From IMG/VR virus record IMGVR_UViG_3300031578_000391, positions 1 to 21,702 of that record: a DNA stretch of 21,702 bases; one strand, given 5' to 3'. Source of the stretch: a virus. A program made the position numbers and the translations under genes. Below, piece after piece: positions 12,329 through 21,022 of this stretch. Below the pieces are notes generated by a model. The model searched no databases. It was given only the letters and a program-made list of their open reading frames with translations, and was not told where the DNA came from. Position 1 is the first letter of the stretch. Every line of letters starts with the position of its first letter.

Positions 12329-15133
12329 ATGAGTCCTGCCATTTCTGGGGTGTCGAGGACTGTCTTGCCCGGAACGATAACCCCGGGCCGGGCGGTGGGT
12401 CTGTCCGGCTGGTTTGCCCCTCCGGGGTTCGGCGGACCGATTGCCGGGGTTTCCGGTACGGTGGCGGTCGGTAACGTGCTTTATACGCTCGCGGGTTCTT
12501 ACGACTGGCTCCTCGTCACGAACGCCGACCGCCTCGTTGACTGGTCCCAGGTTGGGGCATGGGATGGCGCGGTCAGGGGGATTCCAGATACGAGTGCATG
12601 GACAGTTATCAACGTCAAAACGGCTTACGGGGCGCATGGCGATGGCGTCAGCGATGACACAGTGCACATCCAGAACGCCATCAATGCGGCGCCTCAGAAC
12701 TCAATCATCTACTTCCCCGAAGGCACATATGTTTACACTTATCTAAACTGCGCCGGAAAGAACAGGATGGTATTGCGCGGAGACGGGGCGACGAAAACCA
12801 CGTTACTCAGGACCGGGGCGGGGACATATTCCATCTACTTCAACGGAGAGGGGACACAGGCCGGACCCTTTACCATCACCTCGGGGGCAACGAAGGGGTC
12901 AACCTCGATGGTCCTGTCCAGTGTTACGGGGCTTGCCGTGGGGAACACCATCACTGTATATCCTGCGCTCCCTGCGGGGTTCCCCGGAACAGCTGGTGTC
13001 CAACGGCTCCCCTTCGAGGCGACCTCCGGTTATGCGACAGGAAATCCCGGCACTCCGTTCCCTAATCTGACCATAGAACCTAGACCGCCGGAATCCGCAG
13101 GGTATTACTATGGCTGGTCGTGGAACAGCGGCCTATACCCTCGGGCGACGATATGGAATAACTGCCAATGGTATGAAGGGTTCGGCCAACTCGTTGAGAT
13201 AACCGGGATCAACGGAACCACGGTCAGTTTCAAAGAGTCCTTGTATTACAACTACACATCCTATTCGCCTCGAGTCGTGAAGATGGCCTCGTTCATCAAG
13301 CACGTTGGGGTCGAGGACTTGAAGGTCGAGCATCCCGTTGGTTCTGCCCCGAGCGCACACAGCATCTTTTTCAAGTATGTCGCTAACGGGTGGGTAAAAC
13401 GGTGCGAGATTAAGAACACGACCAATCATGCGATATACGTTAGATATAGTCGAGCCTGCGAGTTCTCAAAGAACTACATTCATCACGGAGTGACCTATGC
13501 CAGCGGCATGTCCTACCTGATGAGTTTTGCCGATTACAACTCCGACCACTACGTTTATGACAACATCATTCAGCATGGCCGACATAACATCACGTTTGAG
13601 GGGGGCGGCCAGGGCTGTGTCGTCGGTTACAACTATTCGATGGAGCCGGCCGGCGGAGCGCCCGTAGAGAACTGGCTCCACGCCGATGTCGGGATGCACG
13701 GTCGGCATCCGTTCATGAATCTGTTTGAAGGGAACCTTGGAGCCAGGTTCGATGCCGACAACATCCACGGCGGGAGTAGCCATAACGTCATCTTCAGGAA
13801 CTGGTGGAGCGGGCGGGGAAAGAACGATGCATACCCCGCTGGAATAACCAATGCTCGGAACGCCCTGACGCTACAGAAAAACTCTATTTATTACAGCATC
13901 ATCGGCAACGTCCTCGGCTATCCCGGGTGCGCCGCCGACGGCTATATCTACGAGAATTATACGCTCGGACAGTATGACAGGCACATGGTTTATCTGGGTT
14001 CCACGGCCGATACGGCTGGAGCTGATTACAATTCCAGCATCAACCCGGACCATCAATTCCCTTGGCCGATGCCTAAAGCGACTGCGCTCATGCATGGGAA
14101 TTACGATTACGCCGACCAAGCGACGAAGTGGGACGCGGGGATAGTAGACCATTCAATTCCAGATTCGCTTTATCTCGACGCGAAGCCGGACTGGTTCGGA
14201 TCCTCGGTTTGGCCTCCGGTTGGGCCAGACGTTTCGGGGATGAACAATGACATTCCGGCCAAGGTCAGATGGGATAGGTATTTATCAAGCGCAGACCTAG
14301 ACGACTTGTTCGATACGAGAGAGGGGTTTGTCATCAACCATCTGAATACGGACATCGCGGACATCCCTGATGCCTATATTACGGCGGCGAAGGCCAGCCT
14401 ACACATCGGATATGGGACGGCATCTCACGGGAGCCAGATCGTGTTCGGGATGGCGGGCATCGACACGTTCCTAGGAACGGGGACAAAGTATGCGGCCAAC
14501 AATGGCGGCTCGGGAGGGGCGCTGGACTGGCGGGCCTATGTCGGGAACTTCGGCGGCCTTAACATCGCCACGAGCATCGAGCTGGACCACGTTCAAAGCA
14601 CCTGCCACACCTGTTGGGATACAGCGACAAGGACTTATCTTCCCGCTCACCCGGAGGTCAATGTCATCATGTGGGCCTGGTGTTGGGGCCTCACGGACGG
14701 AACGACTTGGGCGATTGACTATCTTGCGCGGATGGAACAGTTGGAGTTGGATTTTCCTAACGTCACTTTCGTCTATATGACGGGTCGGACGATGGCGGCT
14801 GGGGCCTATGTGACAGGCGACCAGGTTGGCAATGCGTACATCCGAAATTACTGCATAGCCAACAACAAGGTTCTTTACGACTTTAACGACATCGAGAGTT
14901 ACGACCCGGATGGCGTTCTTTACGGGTATCCGAAGGTTCAGGACGAGGCCGGGGCCTATGACAGCAACGCCGACGGGGTGCGTGATTCCAACTGGATGAC
15001 GGCGTGGCAGACGGCTCACCCGGGCCAGTGGTTCAACTGCGAATCGCCGCACTCTCAGCCGATTACGGCAAACCAGAAGGCATACGCCGCATGGCATCTT
15101 TGGGCGCGGCTGGCAGGATGGGCAGGACCGTAA
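12329..15133 (+). CDS. Tailspike-like protein: pectate-lyase-type beta-helix plus SGNH-like C-terminal domain
   Basis: A 934-aa protein with AGAGGAGG just upstream of ATG 12329. Residues 1-60 hold short Gly-rich repeats (ISGVSRTVLPG, IAGVSGTVAVGNV) like those in the next gene. From about residue 98, AYGAHGDGVSDDTVHIQNAI plus YFPEGTYVY is the opening of the pectate-lyase-like (Pectate_lyase_3) beta-helix, continuing to roughly residue 560 with many Asn/Tyr/His rungs. After a linker, about 685-934 forms a separate domain: IGYGTASHGSQIVFGM (693-708, candidate nucleophile S702), LPAHPEVNVIMWAWCWG, FPNVTFVYMTGR, and a final ESPHSQPITANQKAYAAWHL with a candidate catalytic His. This order resembles an SGNH-type esterase. 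Likely a surface-polysaccharide depolymerase and esterase on the tail. Confidence 0.8.
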   Translation: MSPAISGVSRTVLPGTITPGRAVGLSGWFAPPGFGGPIAGVSGTVAVGNVLYTLAGSYDWLLVTNADRLVDWSQVGAWDGAVRGIPDTSAWTVINVKTAYGAHGDGVSDDTVHIQNAINAAPQNSIIYFPEGTYVYTYLNCAGKNRMVLRGDGATKTTLLRTGAGTYSIYFNGEGTQAGPFTITSGATKGSTSMVLSSVTGLAVGNTITVYPALPAGFPGTAGVQRLPFEATSGYATGNPGTPFPNLTIEPRPPESAGYYYGWSWNSGLYPRATIWNNCQWYEGFGQLVEITGINGTTVSFKESLYYNYTSYSPRVVKMASFIKHVGVEDLKVEHPVGSAPSAHSIFFKYVANGWVKRCEIKNTTNHAIYVRYSRACEFSKNYIHHGVTYASGMSYLMSFADYNSDHYVYDNIIQHGRHNITFEGGGQGCVVGYNYSMEPAGGAPVENWLHADVGMHGRHPFMNLFEGNLGARFDADNIHGGSSHNVIFRNWWSGRGKNDAYPAGITNARNALTLQKNSIYYSIIGNVLGYPGCAADGYIYENYTLGQYDRHMVYLGSTADTAGADYNSSINPDHQFPWPMPKATALMHGNYDYADQATKWDAGIVDHSIPDSLYLDAKPDWFGSSVWPPVGPDVSGMNNDIPAKVRWDRYLSSADLDDLFDTREGFVINHLNTDIADIPDAYITAAKASLHIGYGTASHGSQIVFGMAGIDTFLGTGTKYAANNGGSGGALDWRAYVGNFGGLNIATSIELDHVQSTCHTCWDTATRTYLPAHPEVNVIMWAWCWGLTDGTTWAIDYLARMEQLELDFPNVTFVYMTGRTMAAGAYVTGDQVGNAYIRNYCIANNKVLYDFNDIESYDPDGVLYGYPKVQDEAGAYDSNADGVRDSNWMTAWQTAHPGQWFNCESPHSQPITANQKAYAAWHLWARLAGWAGP

Positions 15134-15143
15134 GGAGAAAAAC

Positions 15144-17129
15144 ATGGCTGAAATAGTAAAATATCTTGACCCGGAAGCAACCGGCAACGGGGACGGCAAT
15201 AGCTGGGCCAATGCCTACGTGTCCATCGCGGCTGTCGAGGCGGCCAATGCTCAACTGAGCGGGTCGGGGAACTGGTGGCACGTTTATTTCCGCTCACTCG
15301 GCGGCACCGCCGACACAACCCAGGTTCTCTGGGACGGCTGGACGACGAGCGACACGGAATACGTGCTGTTTGAGGGCATCGCCGGGCAACGGGCCGTCGC
15401 CGATGGGTGGAAAACCGACCGCTACCGCTGGTCTGTGACGAACCCGGCAAACACAATGGCCCTCATCCTGTCCGATAACTACATCTACTTCGACGGGATG
15501 CAGGTGGAGATGCTGTCGAACCACGCCGAGGATGCCCTCATTTACCACAGCAATCCAGGCCTCCGGCTGACCAACTGCCGGTTGCGGGTTGGGGCGACCG
15601 CCGGAACTGGAATCACCGTTTGGATTTACACGGCACAGAACGCCGCTTGCGAGGCGAAAGTCTGGAACACCATCATCGAGAAACACCCGTCGCACAATGA
15701 GAGTGACGTGGCCAGAGGCTGGTTTGGGCAACTTGGACACGGCGACCTCTACAACTGCGTCGTCTACGGGTTCAACCGGGGAGTTCTCTCAAACGATGCC
15801 AATACGGACACCTATGATTCGGCGGTGTTCAATAATGACGACGACTTCTACTACGTCACGAATCCCGGGACGATAGATTACTGCGCCTCTGATGACAATG
15901 ATGGGACGAACAACGTGGCCGAGGGGACGACGGGCGGTGCGGCCTGGCCCAATGTCTTCACGGACGCGGCAAACGGGGACTTCACGCTCAAGGTCGGGGT
16001 CGCACTCATCGGGGCGGGAGGAATGGCCGGGAGCGGCCTGTTCTCTACGGACATCGACGGAACGACCCGAGGCGCGGCCTGGGACGTTGGGGCGCATGAG
16101 TACGTGTCGCCGGGGACAAGCGTTGCCCTGACCGGCGTTTCGGGAACCGCTTCGGTCGGCGCGGTCGCCCTGAGTCTGGCAATGGCCCTCGGCGGCGTTC
16201 TGGGAACCGGGGCGGTCGGAAATCTTGCGCCCACGACCGCCATGCCCTTATCCGGTATTTCTGTTCCCGCGTCCGTTGGAACAATGCCTCCGGCGATGGA
16301 GGCGGTCCTGGCCGGGATCGCGGCCCTGGGCGAGGCGGGGACGGTAACCCCTAGCGGCTCCGTCACCCTGCCATTGACGGGGAATTCCGCACCGGGCGCA
16401 GTCGGCACCGTAAGCCCCACGCCGACGGTTGCCATTTCTGGCGTCTCGGCTAACCCGGCTTATCCTGTCTCCGGTGTATCGGCGACGGGTACCGTCGGTA
16501 ATCTAGATGTTCTCAACTCCAGCATTACCCTTCCCCTCACTGGTGTCTCGGCCGGCCCCGCCTATCCTCTTTCCAGCGTAGCGGCTATCGGAGAGGTCGG
16601 CACCATCGTTTATGCCGAGGAGACCGCAGATATACCCATTTCGGGCGTAGCGGCTACGGGAGAACTCGGCACCGTCGCCCCTTCGGGCGGAGCCCCCGAG
16701 GGCGCGGCCATGACGGGTTCCGTGGGGTCCGTGGCCGTGGCCCCGGCCATACCCGTAACGGGCAATGCGGGGACGGGCGCGGTCGGCACAAGTCCCCCCG
16801 CTCGCAGTAAGGCACTTTCCGGCCTGTCGGCCCCGGCGGCCATTGGCACGGTCGGTGTCGTTATTACTCACGAGGGGGACATCGACGTTGCCCTCACGAG
16901 CATAGCGGGAACGGGCCAATCCGGAGCGGTAGTCCCAAAAAATACTATCGCTTTCTCCGGCGTAACCGGCGCGGGGGCAGTCGGGACACCGACGACCGCG
17001 GCCCCCTGCGTCTGTGTTCCATTAGAGCCGCCGTGGCCGGCGGGGGACGGGGACGTTACCTTTGAACCCTCCTGGCCCGCCGGAGACGGGGATGTGGTCT
17101 TTGAACCTCCCTGGCCCCCCGTTTGCTGA
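15144..17129 (+). CDS. Beta-helix tail protein with Gly/Ala-rich repeats and EPPW tail
   Basis: A 661-aa protein from ATG 15144, with AAGGAG seven bases upstream. Residues 1 to about 325 read as a right-handed beta-helix (LILSDNYIYFDGMQVEML, LRLTNCRLRVG, GDLYNCVVYGFNRGV) ending in the cap-like motif DIDGTTRGAAWDVGAHEY. From residue 327 to about 626 there are about 15 degenerate repeats of roughly 20 residues with consensus L(S/T)GVSATGxVGTVxP. The C-terminus (628-661) holds three EPxWPAGDGDVxF-type units and ends in Cys. It is probably a tail spike or fibre: the helix could bind or cut polysaccharide, and the repeats would form an extended spacer. No lyase active site can be assigned. Some units contain a PAYP element at a 34-residue offset. 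Confidence 0.75.
   Translation: MAEIVKYLDPEATGNGDGNSWANAYVSIAAVEAANAQLSGSGNWWHVYFRSLGGTADTTQVLWDGWTTSDTEYVLFEGIAGQRAVADGWKTDRYRWSVTNPANTMALILSDNYIYFDGMQVEMLSNHAEDALIYHSNPGLRLTNCRLRVGATAGTGITVWIYTAQNAACEAKVWNTIIEKHPSHNESDVARGWFGQLGHGDLYNCVVYGFNRGVLSNDANTDTYDSAVFNNDDDFYYVTNPGTIDYCASDDNDGTNNVAEGTTGGAAWPNVFTDAANGDFTLKVGVALIGAGGMAGSGLFSTDIDGTTRGAAWDVGAHEYVSPGTSVALTGVSGTASVGAVALSLAMALGGVLGTGAVGNLAPTTAMPLSGISVPASVGTMPPAMEAVLAGIAALGEAGTVTPSGSVTLPLTGNSAPGAVGTVSPTPTVAISGVSANPAYPVSGVSATGTVGNLDVLNSSITLPLTGVSAGPAYPLSSVAAIGEVGTIVYAEETADIPISGVAATGELGTVAPSGGAPEGAAMTGSVGSVAVAPAIPVTGNAGTGAVGTSPPARSKALSGLSAPAAIGTVGVVITHEGDIDVALTSIAGTGQSGAVVPKNTIAFSGVTGAGAVGTPTTAAPCVCVPLEPPWPAGDGDVTFEPSWPAGDGDVVFEPPWPPVC
16122..17015 (+). 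repeat. About 15 degenerate protein-level repeats, L(S/T)GVSATGxVGTVxP
   Basis: Successive units include LTGVSGTASVGAV, LGGVLGTGAVGNL, LSGISVPASVGTM, SGVSATGTVGNL, ISGVAATGELGTV, VTGNAGTGAVGTS, LSGLSAPAAIGTV and FSGVTGAGAVGTP. At DNA level they are diverged; the clearest near-copies begin at 16440 and 16542, 102 bases (34 codons) apart, each with a PAYP element. Related units occur at the N-terminus of the protein encoded at 12329-15133. Confidence 0.75.
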
Positions 17130-17147
17130 ACAGATTAGGAGAAAAAC

Positions 17148-17759
17148 ATGACGGACGCCGAGTTTGAAACCTATGCCCGCTCGCTCTTAAACGATGCCAC
17201 GTCCGTGTTATGGACGGCGGCGGAGTTCGCAGTCTATAAGACCGTTGCCATTGGTCTAGTCAATTCAATCTTCTGGAATCTGCTCTTCCCTCTCAAAAAG
17301 CGGCCGCTCCTTTATTCGCTTGCCGCCGGGGAGAACCATCTGGACCTCCCCGTGGGCTGGCACAAGATTGTCCGGGTAGAGATTGCTTCGACGGGTCAGT
17401 CGTTGAAACCCATTCCCGACACCGAACTTCCCGACTACCTGAACGCCGATGCCGGTGAGCCTGCGGGCTACGCCTTCATGCGGGGCAAGTTGCGGATTCT
17501 GCCCGATTGTGCCGCGGCGATGACCGACTACCTTCGGGTTTATTACCTTCCCCGGGCGACGACCCTGGCCGACCTGCCGGAAGACTTGCACCCGCTCGTG
17601 GCGGTGGAGACGGTCATCTGCGGTCGGACGAAGGACGAGAACGTATCGCCGTACCTGGCGAACCTGCGAGACCGATACGAATGGATTGCGCGGAAATCTC
17701 TCGTCCAGTTCCAGACACAATCCCCGCTTTCGATCCCCGACGATTACGACATGGATTAA
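17148..17759 (+). CDS. Head-tail adaptor-like protein
   Basis: A 203-aa protein from ATG 17148, with AGGAG seven bases upstream. The N-terminus is helical (AEFETYARSLLNDATSVLWTAAEFAVYKTVAIGLVNSIFWN), followed by LYSLAAGENHLDLPVGWHKIVRVEI, where a strand pair leads into the core, and RGKLRILPDCAAAMTDYLRVYYLPRATTLADLPEDLHPLVAVETVICGRTKDE, then a helical end and an acidic tail. The 'L.LP.d....v..v' strand region and the 'YY..p..l.dLPe..h..iv..a' segment are characteristic of adaptor proteins that sit under the portal in short-tailed phages (P22 gp4 or T7 gp11 type). The following gene looks like the matching tail-hub protein. No search was possible, so the name is by pattern and context. Confidence 0.6.
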   Translation: MTDAEFETYARSLLNDATSVLWTAAEFAVYKTVAIGLVNSIFWNLLFPLKKRPLLYSLAAGENHLDLPVGWHKIVRVEIASTGQSLKPIPDTELPDYLNADAGEPAGYAFMRGKLRILPDCAAAMTDYLRVYYLPRATTLADLPEDLHPLVAVETVICGRTKDENVSPYLANLRDRYEWIARKSLVQFQTQSPLSIPDDYDMD

Positions 17760-17761
17760 GC

Positions 17762-19633
17762 ATGGCATACAACACGCCCTCCTCGTACATCTTGGCCGAT
17801 TGGAGCTTCGGATGGGATTTGTCTACCTCTCCCCTCGACCTCGATAAGCGGGCCCTGACGGACTGCAAAAATTTCAACCTGACGATGAAACGGGGTCTGG
17901 AGAAGCGGGGGGGGATGACGAAACTCTATGCCACGCCCGCTGGCGGCGGGGCGCAAGTCCAAGACCTGTTCGAGTACAAGGCCCCGAACGGCACAACCTA
18001 CGTTCTGGTCGCGGCGGGTACGAAGATTCAGGCGTATTACTCGGCGGCGTGGCACGACCTCACGACGGTCACGCCGGGTCTGCGGTACAGCTTCACCGTC
18101 CATCAGGGGTTCTGCTATGGCGTCAATGGGACGGACGCGAACTTCAAGTTCTATAACACGACGGCCTACGGGGTCGGGATAGCCCCGCCAGCGGCGGCCC
18201 CGACTGTCACGGACGGCGGTGCCGGGGCGTTGACGGGCAAGTATCAGTACGTCTACTGCTACAAGCGGAGTACGCCGAACTCGTTTACCGGGAATCCGTC
18301 TGCGGCGAACGTGGCACTCGACCTGACGACCGAGATATTCCACGTCCACTACCTTGCGAGTACGGACGCGCAAGTGGATTACATCGTCATCTACCGGACG
18401 TTGAACCTAAACACGCCGGGGACTGACCCGTTGGCGTTTTTTAAGGTCACGGAAGTTGCCAACGCTGACGGCTCCTACGATGATGAGGCGGCGGACTCGG
18501 CTCTCGGCACGTCACTCCAGATTGACAACACGGTTCCCCCGAAGTCCAAGTTCGTCCTTCTCCACAAGGACCGGATTTTCTACATCAACTGCCCGGACGA
18601 AACGGACGGCGGGAGTCTGGTGCGGTGGAGCAAGGTCGGGATAGGCGACGCCGCGCCGAGTGTCAACTACCAGTATTTCGACCGGAAGGACGGGGAGGAC
18701 ATCACGGGGGCCGCGTCGGTCGGCGACTACCTCATCGTCTTCAAACGGAACCGGATATTTGTCCTGGAGGGCGACTTCGCTAATTTCTACGCCGTTTCGC
18801 ACGGGGTGGGGTGTATCGCCTCTTGGGGCATCATCCCGTTCGAGGACAAGGTTATCTTCCTCGCGGAAGAGGGTTGGAAGTCGTTTGACGGAGTGAACCT
18901 TTACGACCTGTCGAAGTCCATCCGCCCCTTGGCCGAGATGGGTTATATCTCGCCCAGCCAGAACACCCGCTACTCGGCGGCCTACTACCCCGTCAAGGAC
19001 CAGTTCCTTTACCTCTGTAACCACTCGTCGCTGACGAAGAGGGTGTTCGCGGGGCATTTCCTCGTGCCGCTCCTCTACATCAATAAGGGGATCCCTGAAC
19101 AGTTGTCGCAGAACATCGTTGGCTGGACGTACCACGAGTACCCGAACCACACGTTGGCGTGCCTTGGGACGTACACGGACGCGCTCGGGATTACTCGGGT
19201 CCTCGCTGGGTCTTACGACGGCTATGTGTACCTTCTCGATTCGGGGACAGCCGACGTCACTGACGACATCCCGTATGCGATGCAGACGGGTTGGCAACCG
19301 CTGGGGAAGTCTCCGGGTGTGTCCAAGACGATCAGGCTCGGCTTCATCTCGCTGACGGCATCGGGCGGTTGTGCCCCCACGCTCACGGTCGATAGGGATT
19401 ACGAGTTCTCGTCCTATTCCACGGTCCTGGCGATAGACGAACTCAGCACGGCCTTCTGCGGGTACTGTTACTGTGGTTATACTCACATCGGGTCTCTGAT
19501 GGGGCGCACTAAGCGGGTGGCAATTCCCGGCACGCCGGGTCAGTTGTACCGCTTCGGACTGAGCGGGAGTGACCAAGTGGATTTGACACTTCAGGCGATG
19601 ACGTTCCAATACCGAAGCGAGGGCGTGAAATGA
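17762..19633 (+). CDS. Tail hub / DNA-stabilisation-like protein
   Basis: A 623-aa protein. The frame is open from 17507, but that part overlaps the adaptor gene, so the start is ATG 17762, two bases past the adaptor stop. The N-terminus reads DWSFGWDLSTSPLDLDKRAL followed by CKNFNLTMKRGLEKRGGMTKLY; 'N......G.l.kRpG' is the signature of proteins that follow the adaptor in short-tailed phages (P22 gp10 or T7 gp12 type). The rest is strand-rich with repeated motifs such as DRIFYINCPDE, GDYLIVFKRNRIFVLEGDF and AGSYDGYVYLLDSG, which suggest a beta-propeller-like fold. It would plug or extend the tail tube and anchor fibres. The stop overlaps the next start (ATGA). Confidence 0.6.
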   Translation: MAYNTPSSYILADWSFGWDLSTSPLDLDKRALTDCKNFNLTMKRGLEKRGGMTKLYATPAGGGAQVQDLFEYKAPNGTTYVLVAAGTKIQAYYSAAWHDLTTVTPGLRYSFTVHQGFCYGVNGTDANFKFYNTTAYGVGIAPPAAAPTVTDGGAGALTGKYQYVYCYKRSTPNSFTGNPSAANVALDLTTEIFHVHYLASTDAQVDYIVIYRTLNLNTPGTDPLAFFKVTEVANADGSYDDEAADSALGTSLQIDNTVPPKSKFVLLHKDRIFYINCPDETDGGSLVRWSKVGIGDAAPSVNYQYFDRKDGEDITGAASVGDYLIVFKRNRIFVLEGDFANFYAVSHGVGCIASWGIIPFEDKVIFLAEEGWKSFDGVNLYDLSKSIRPLAEMGYISPSQNTRYSAAYYPVKDQFLYLCNHSSLTKRVFAGHFLVPLLYINKGIPEQLSQNIVGWTYHEYPNHTLACLGTYTDALGITRVLAGSYDGYVYLLDSGTADVTDDIPYAMQTGWQPLGKSPGVSKTIRLGFISLTASGGCAPTLTVDRDYEFSSYSTVLAIDELSTAFCGYCYCGYTHIGSLMGRTKRVAIPGTPGQLYRFGLSGSDQVDLTLQAMTFQYRSEGVK

Positions 19634-21012
19634 CGATTGACAACCTTTCTCTTCCGCCCACCCCATCCGATGTGCGCACAAAGCAGGCACTGGAGCGAAT
19701 AAGAAGCAAGCTAAACGAGTTGGTGGATAACGCCAACATCGTCCAGGTCGGGGACACGGGGGGCACGGTTAACCAGGCCGCAAACGCCGACACGGTTGAC
19801 GGCTACCATCACGACCAGAGTTTATTGAAGGCGGCCACCCCGACCTTCGCGGCGGTCAAGACCAACGCCATCAATGTTTTCTCCAGGACGATACAGTCCG
19901 TCGTCACGTTCTCTTTCGACGATGGACAGGATTCCGTATTAACACTCGGGAAGCCCGTATTCGATGCACACGCTGTCGCCGCTACGCTGTTCATAGTCAC
20001 GGACTGGATTGGAACCGAAGGGAAACTAACAACCGCTAATCTAGCTACCCTTTTCGCCGCCGGGTGGGAAATTGCCAGCCACACCAAGACGCACGCAGAT
20101 CTGGCTCTCGCTACCCCAGAAGAATTGACGACAGAACTAGCCACATCGCAGTCCGTATTGCGCGGTCTCGGGTATCCTTGTCGGACGCTGGCCTACCCCT
20201 ACGGGTCAACCAACGTGACCGTCCGAAACGCGGTGAAGCAATACTACGAATTGGCACGGCGGGCGTGGGGATGGGGCGGAGTGGATTGGCAGCCGCTCCC
20301 CCTGACATCGTTCCGACTCTCGGCAATCGGCCTGGACGGGTTATCCCTCGCCGCCGCCAAGGCTTATGTGGACGCCGCCGTGGGGACAACCATGATGCTC
20401 AACTTCTTTGGGCATCAGGTAAACGCGGCGATGGCGACATTGCTGGATGACTTGATTACTTACATAGAGTCAAAAGGCATAGCGATCGTAACGTATGAAG
20501 ATGCTATCCCCATTGTTGGGAACGTCTTTGAGTATGAGTCCTCAGACGAGGCGGACAGATTTACGGTCGGGGCAGACGGCCGCCTGGGGATAGAAAACTT
20601 AGACATTACCGCCCTTACCGCAGACACCGTGTGCGCGGGGTGCGCTATTAATTTTCGTTCCGTCATTACTGGTCGGTCAACGGCAAGTTTGGAACTAAAC
20701 TCTGGTCAGATAATGTGTGAAGACCTCACCGACCCGGCCAAGAGACTTGTGTTTGCCAGATTCGGCGACCCAAACATTTCTGTCATACAGAGTTGGTGGA
20801 CATCCGGTCCCACCGGGTGTTTTTGGCCGCTGTGCTTGAATCCCGAGGGTGGGAATGTGGGCATCGGGACGTTTACGCCCGGGAGCGCGTTGTCCGTAGT
20901 CGGTCTTCCGACATACGCCACCGACGCCTTGGCTGGAACCGGGGGACTGGTTACCGGGGATTTATATACGGTTACAGGAACAAGCCCCCTGCAATTAGCC
21001 GTGAAAATATAA
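19630..21012 (+). CDS. Tail fibre with embedded polysaccharide deacetylase (CE4/NodB) domain
   Basis: A 460-aa protein overlapping the previous stop by four bases. The N-terminus is helical (RTKQALERIRSKLNELVDNA), then the fibre motif ADTVDGYHHDQ (about residues 53-63). Residues about 90-285 show the CE4 deacetylase motifs in order: TFSFDDG with D97-D98, SHTKTH with metal-ligand candidates H151 and H155, RTLAYPYG with R185, and NFFGHQV with candidate catalytic H262. All expected residues look present, so it may be active. The enzymes remove N- or O-acetyl groups from polysaccharides such as chitin, peptidoglycan or PNAG. The C-terminus (NVGIGTFTPGSALSVVGLPT and YTVTGTSPLQLAVKI) is fibre-like. 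It probably modifies or recognises an acetylated host surface glycan. Confidence 0.87.
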   Translation: MTIDNLSLPPTPSDVRTKQALERIRSKLNELVDNANIVQVGDTGGTVNQAANADTVDGYHHDQSLLKAATPTFAAVKTNAINVFSRTIQSVVTFSFDDGQDSVLTLGKPVFDAHAVAATLFIVTDWIGTEGKLTTANLATLFAAGWEIASHTKTHADLALATPEELTTELATSQSVLRGLGYPCRTLAYPYGSTNVTVRNAVKQYYELARRAWGWGGVDWQPLPLTSFRLSAIGLDGLSLAAAKAYVDAAVGTTMMLNFFGHQVNAAMATLLDDLITYIESKGIAIVTYEDAIPIVGNVFEYESSDEADRFTVGADGRLGIENLDITALTADTVCAGCAINFRSVITGRSTASLELNSGQIMCEDLTDPAKRLVFARFGDPNISVIQSWWTSGPTGCFWPLCLNPEGGNVGIGTFTPGSALSVVGLPTYATDALAGTGGLVTGDLYTVTGTSPLQLAVKI

Positions 21013-21022
21013 GGAGATAATC

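Noticed and set aside
14471-15211. 246-aa leftward frame
   Set aside because: Antisense to the spike C-terminus, whose SGNH-like motifs show that the plus frame is the real one.
17507-17761. N-terminal extension of the tail-hub protein
   Set aside because: It overlaps the adaptor gene in another frame with Arg/Pro-rich noise; ATG 17762 gives a typical N-terminus.
18512-19690. 392-aa leftward frame
   Set aside because: It lies fully antisense to the tail-hub gene, has Arg/Val-rich shadow composition, and no start signal.
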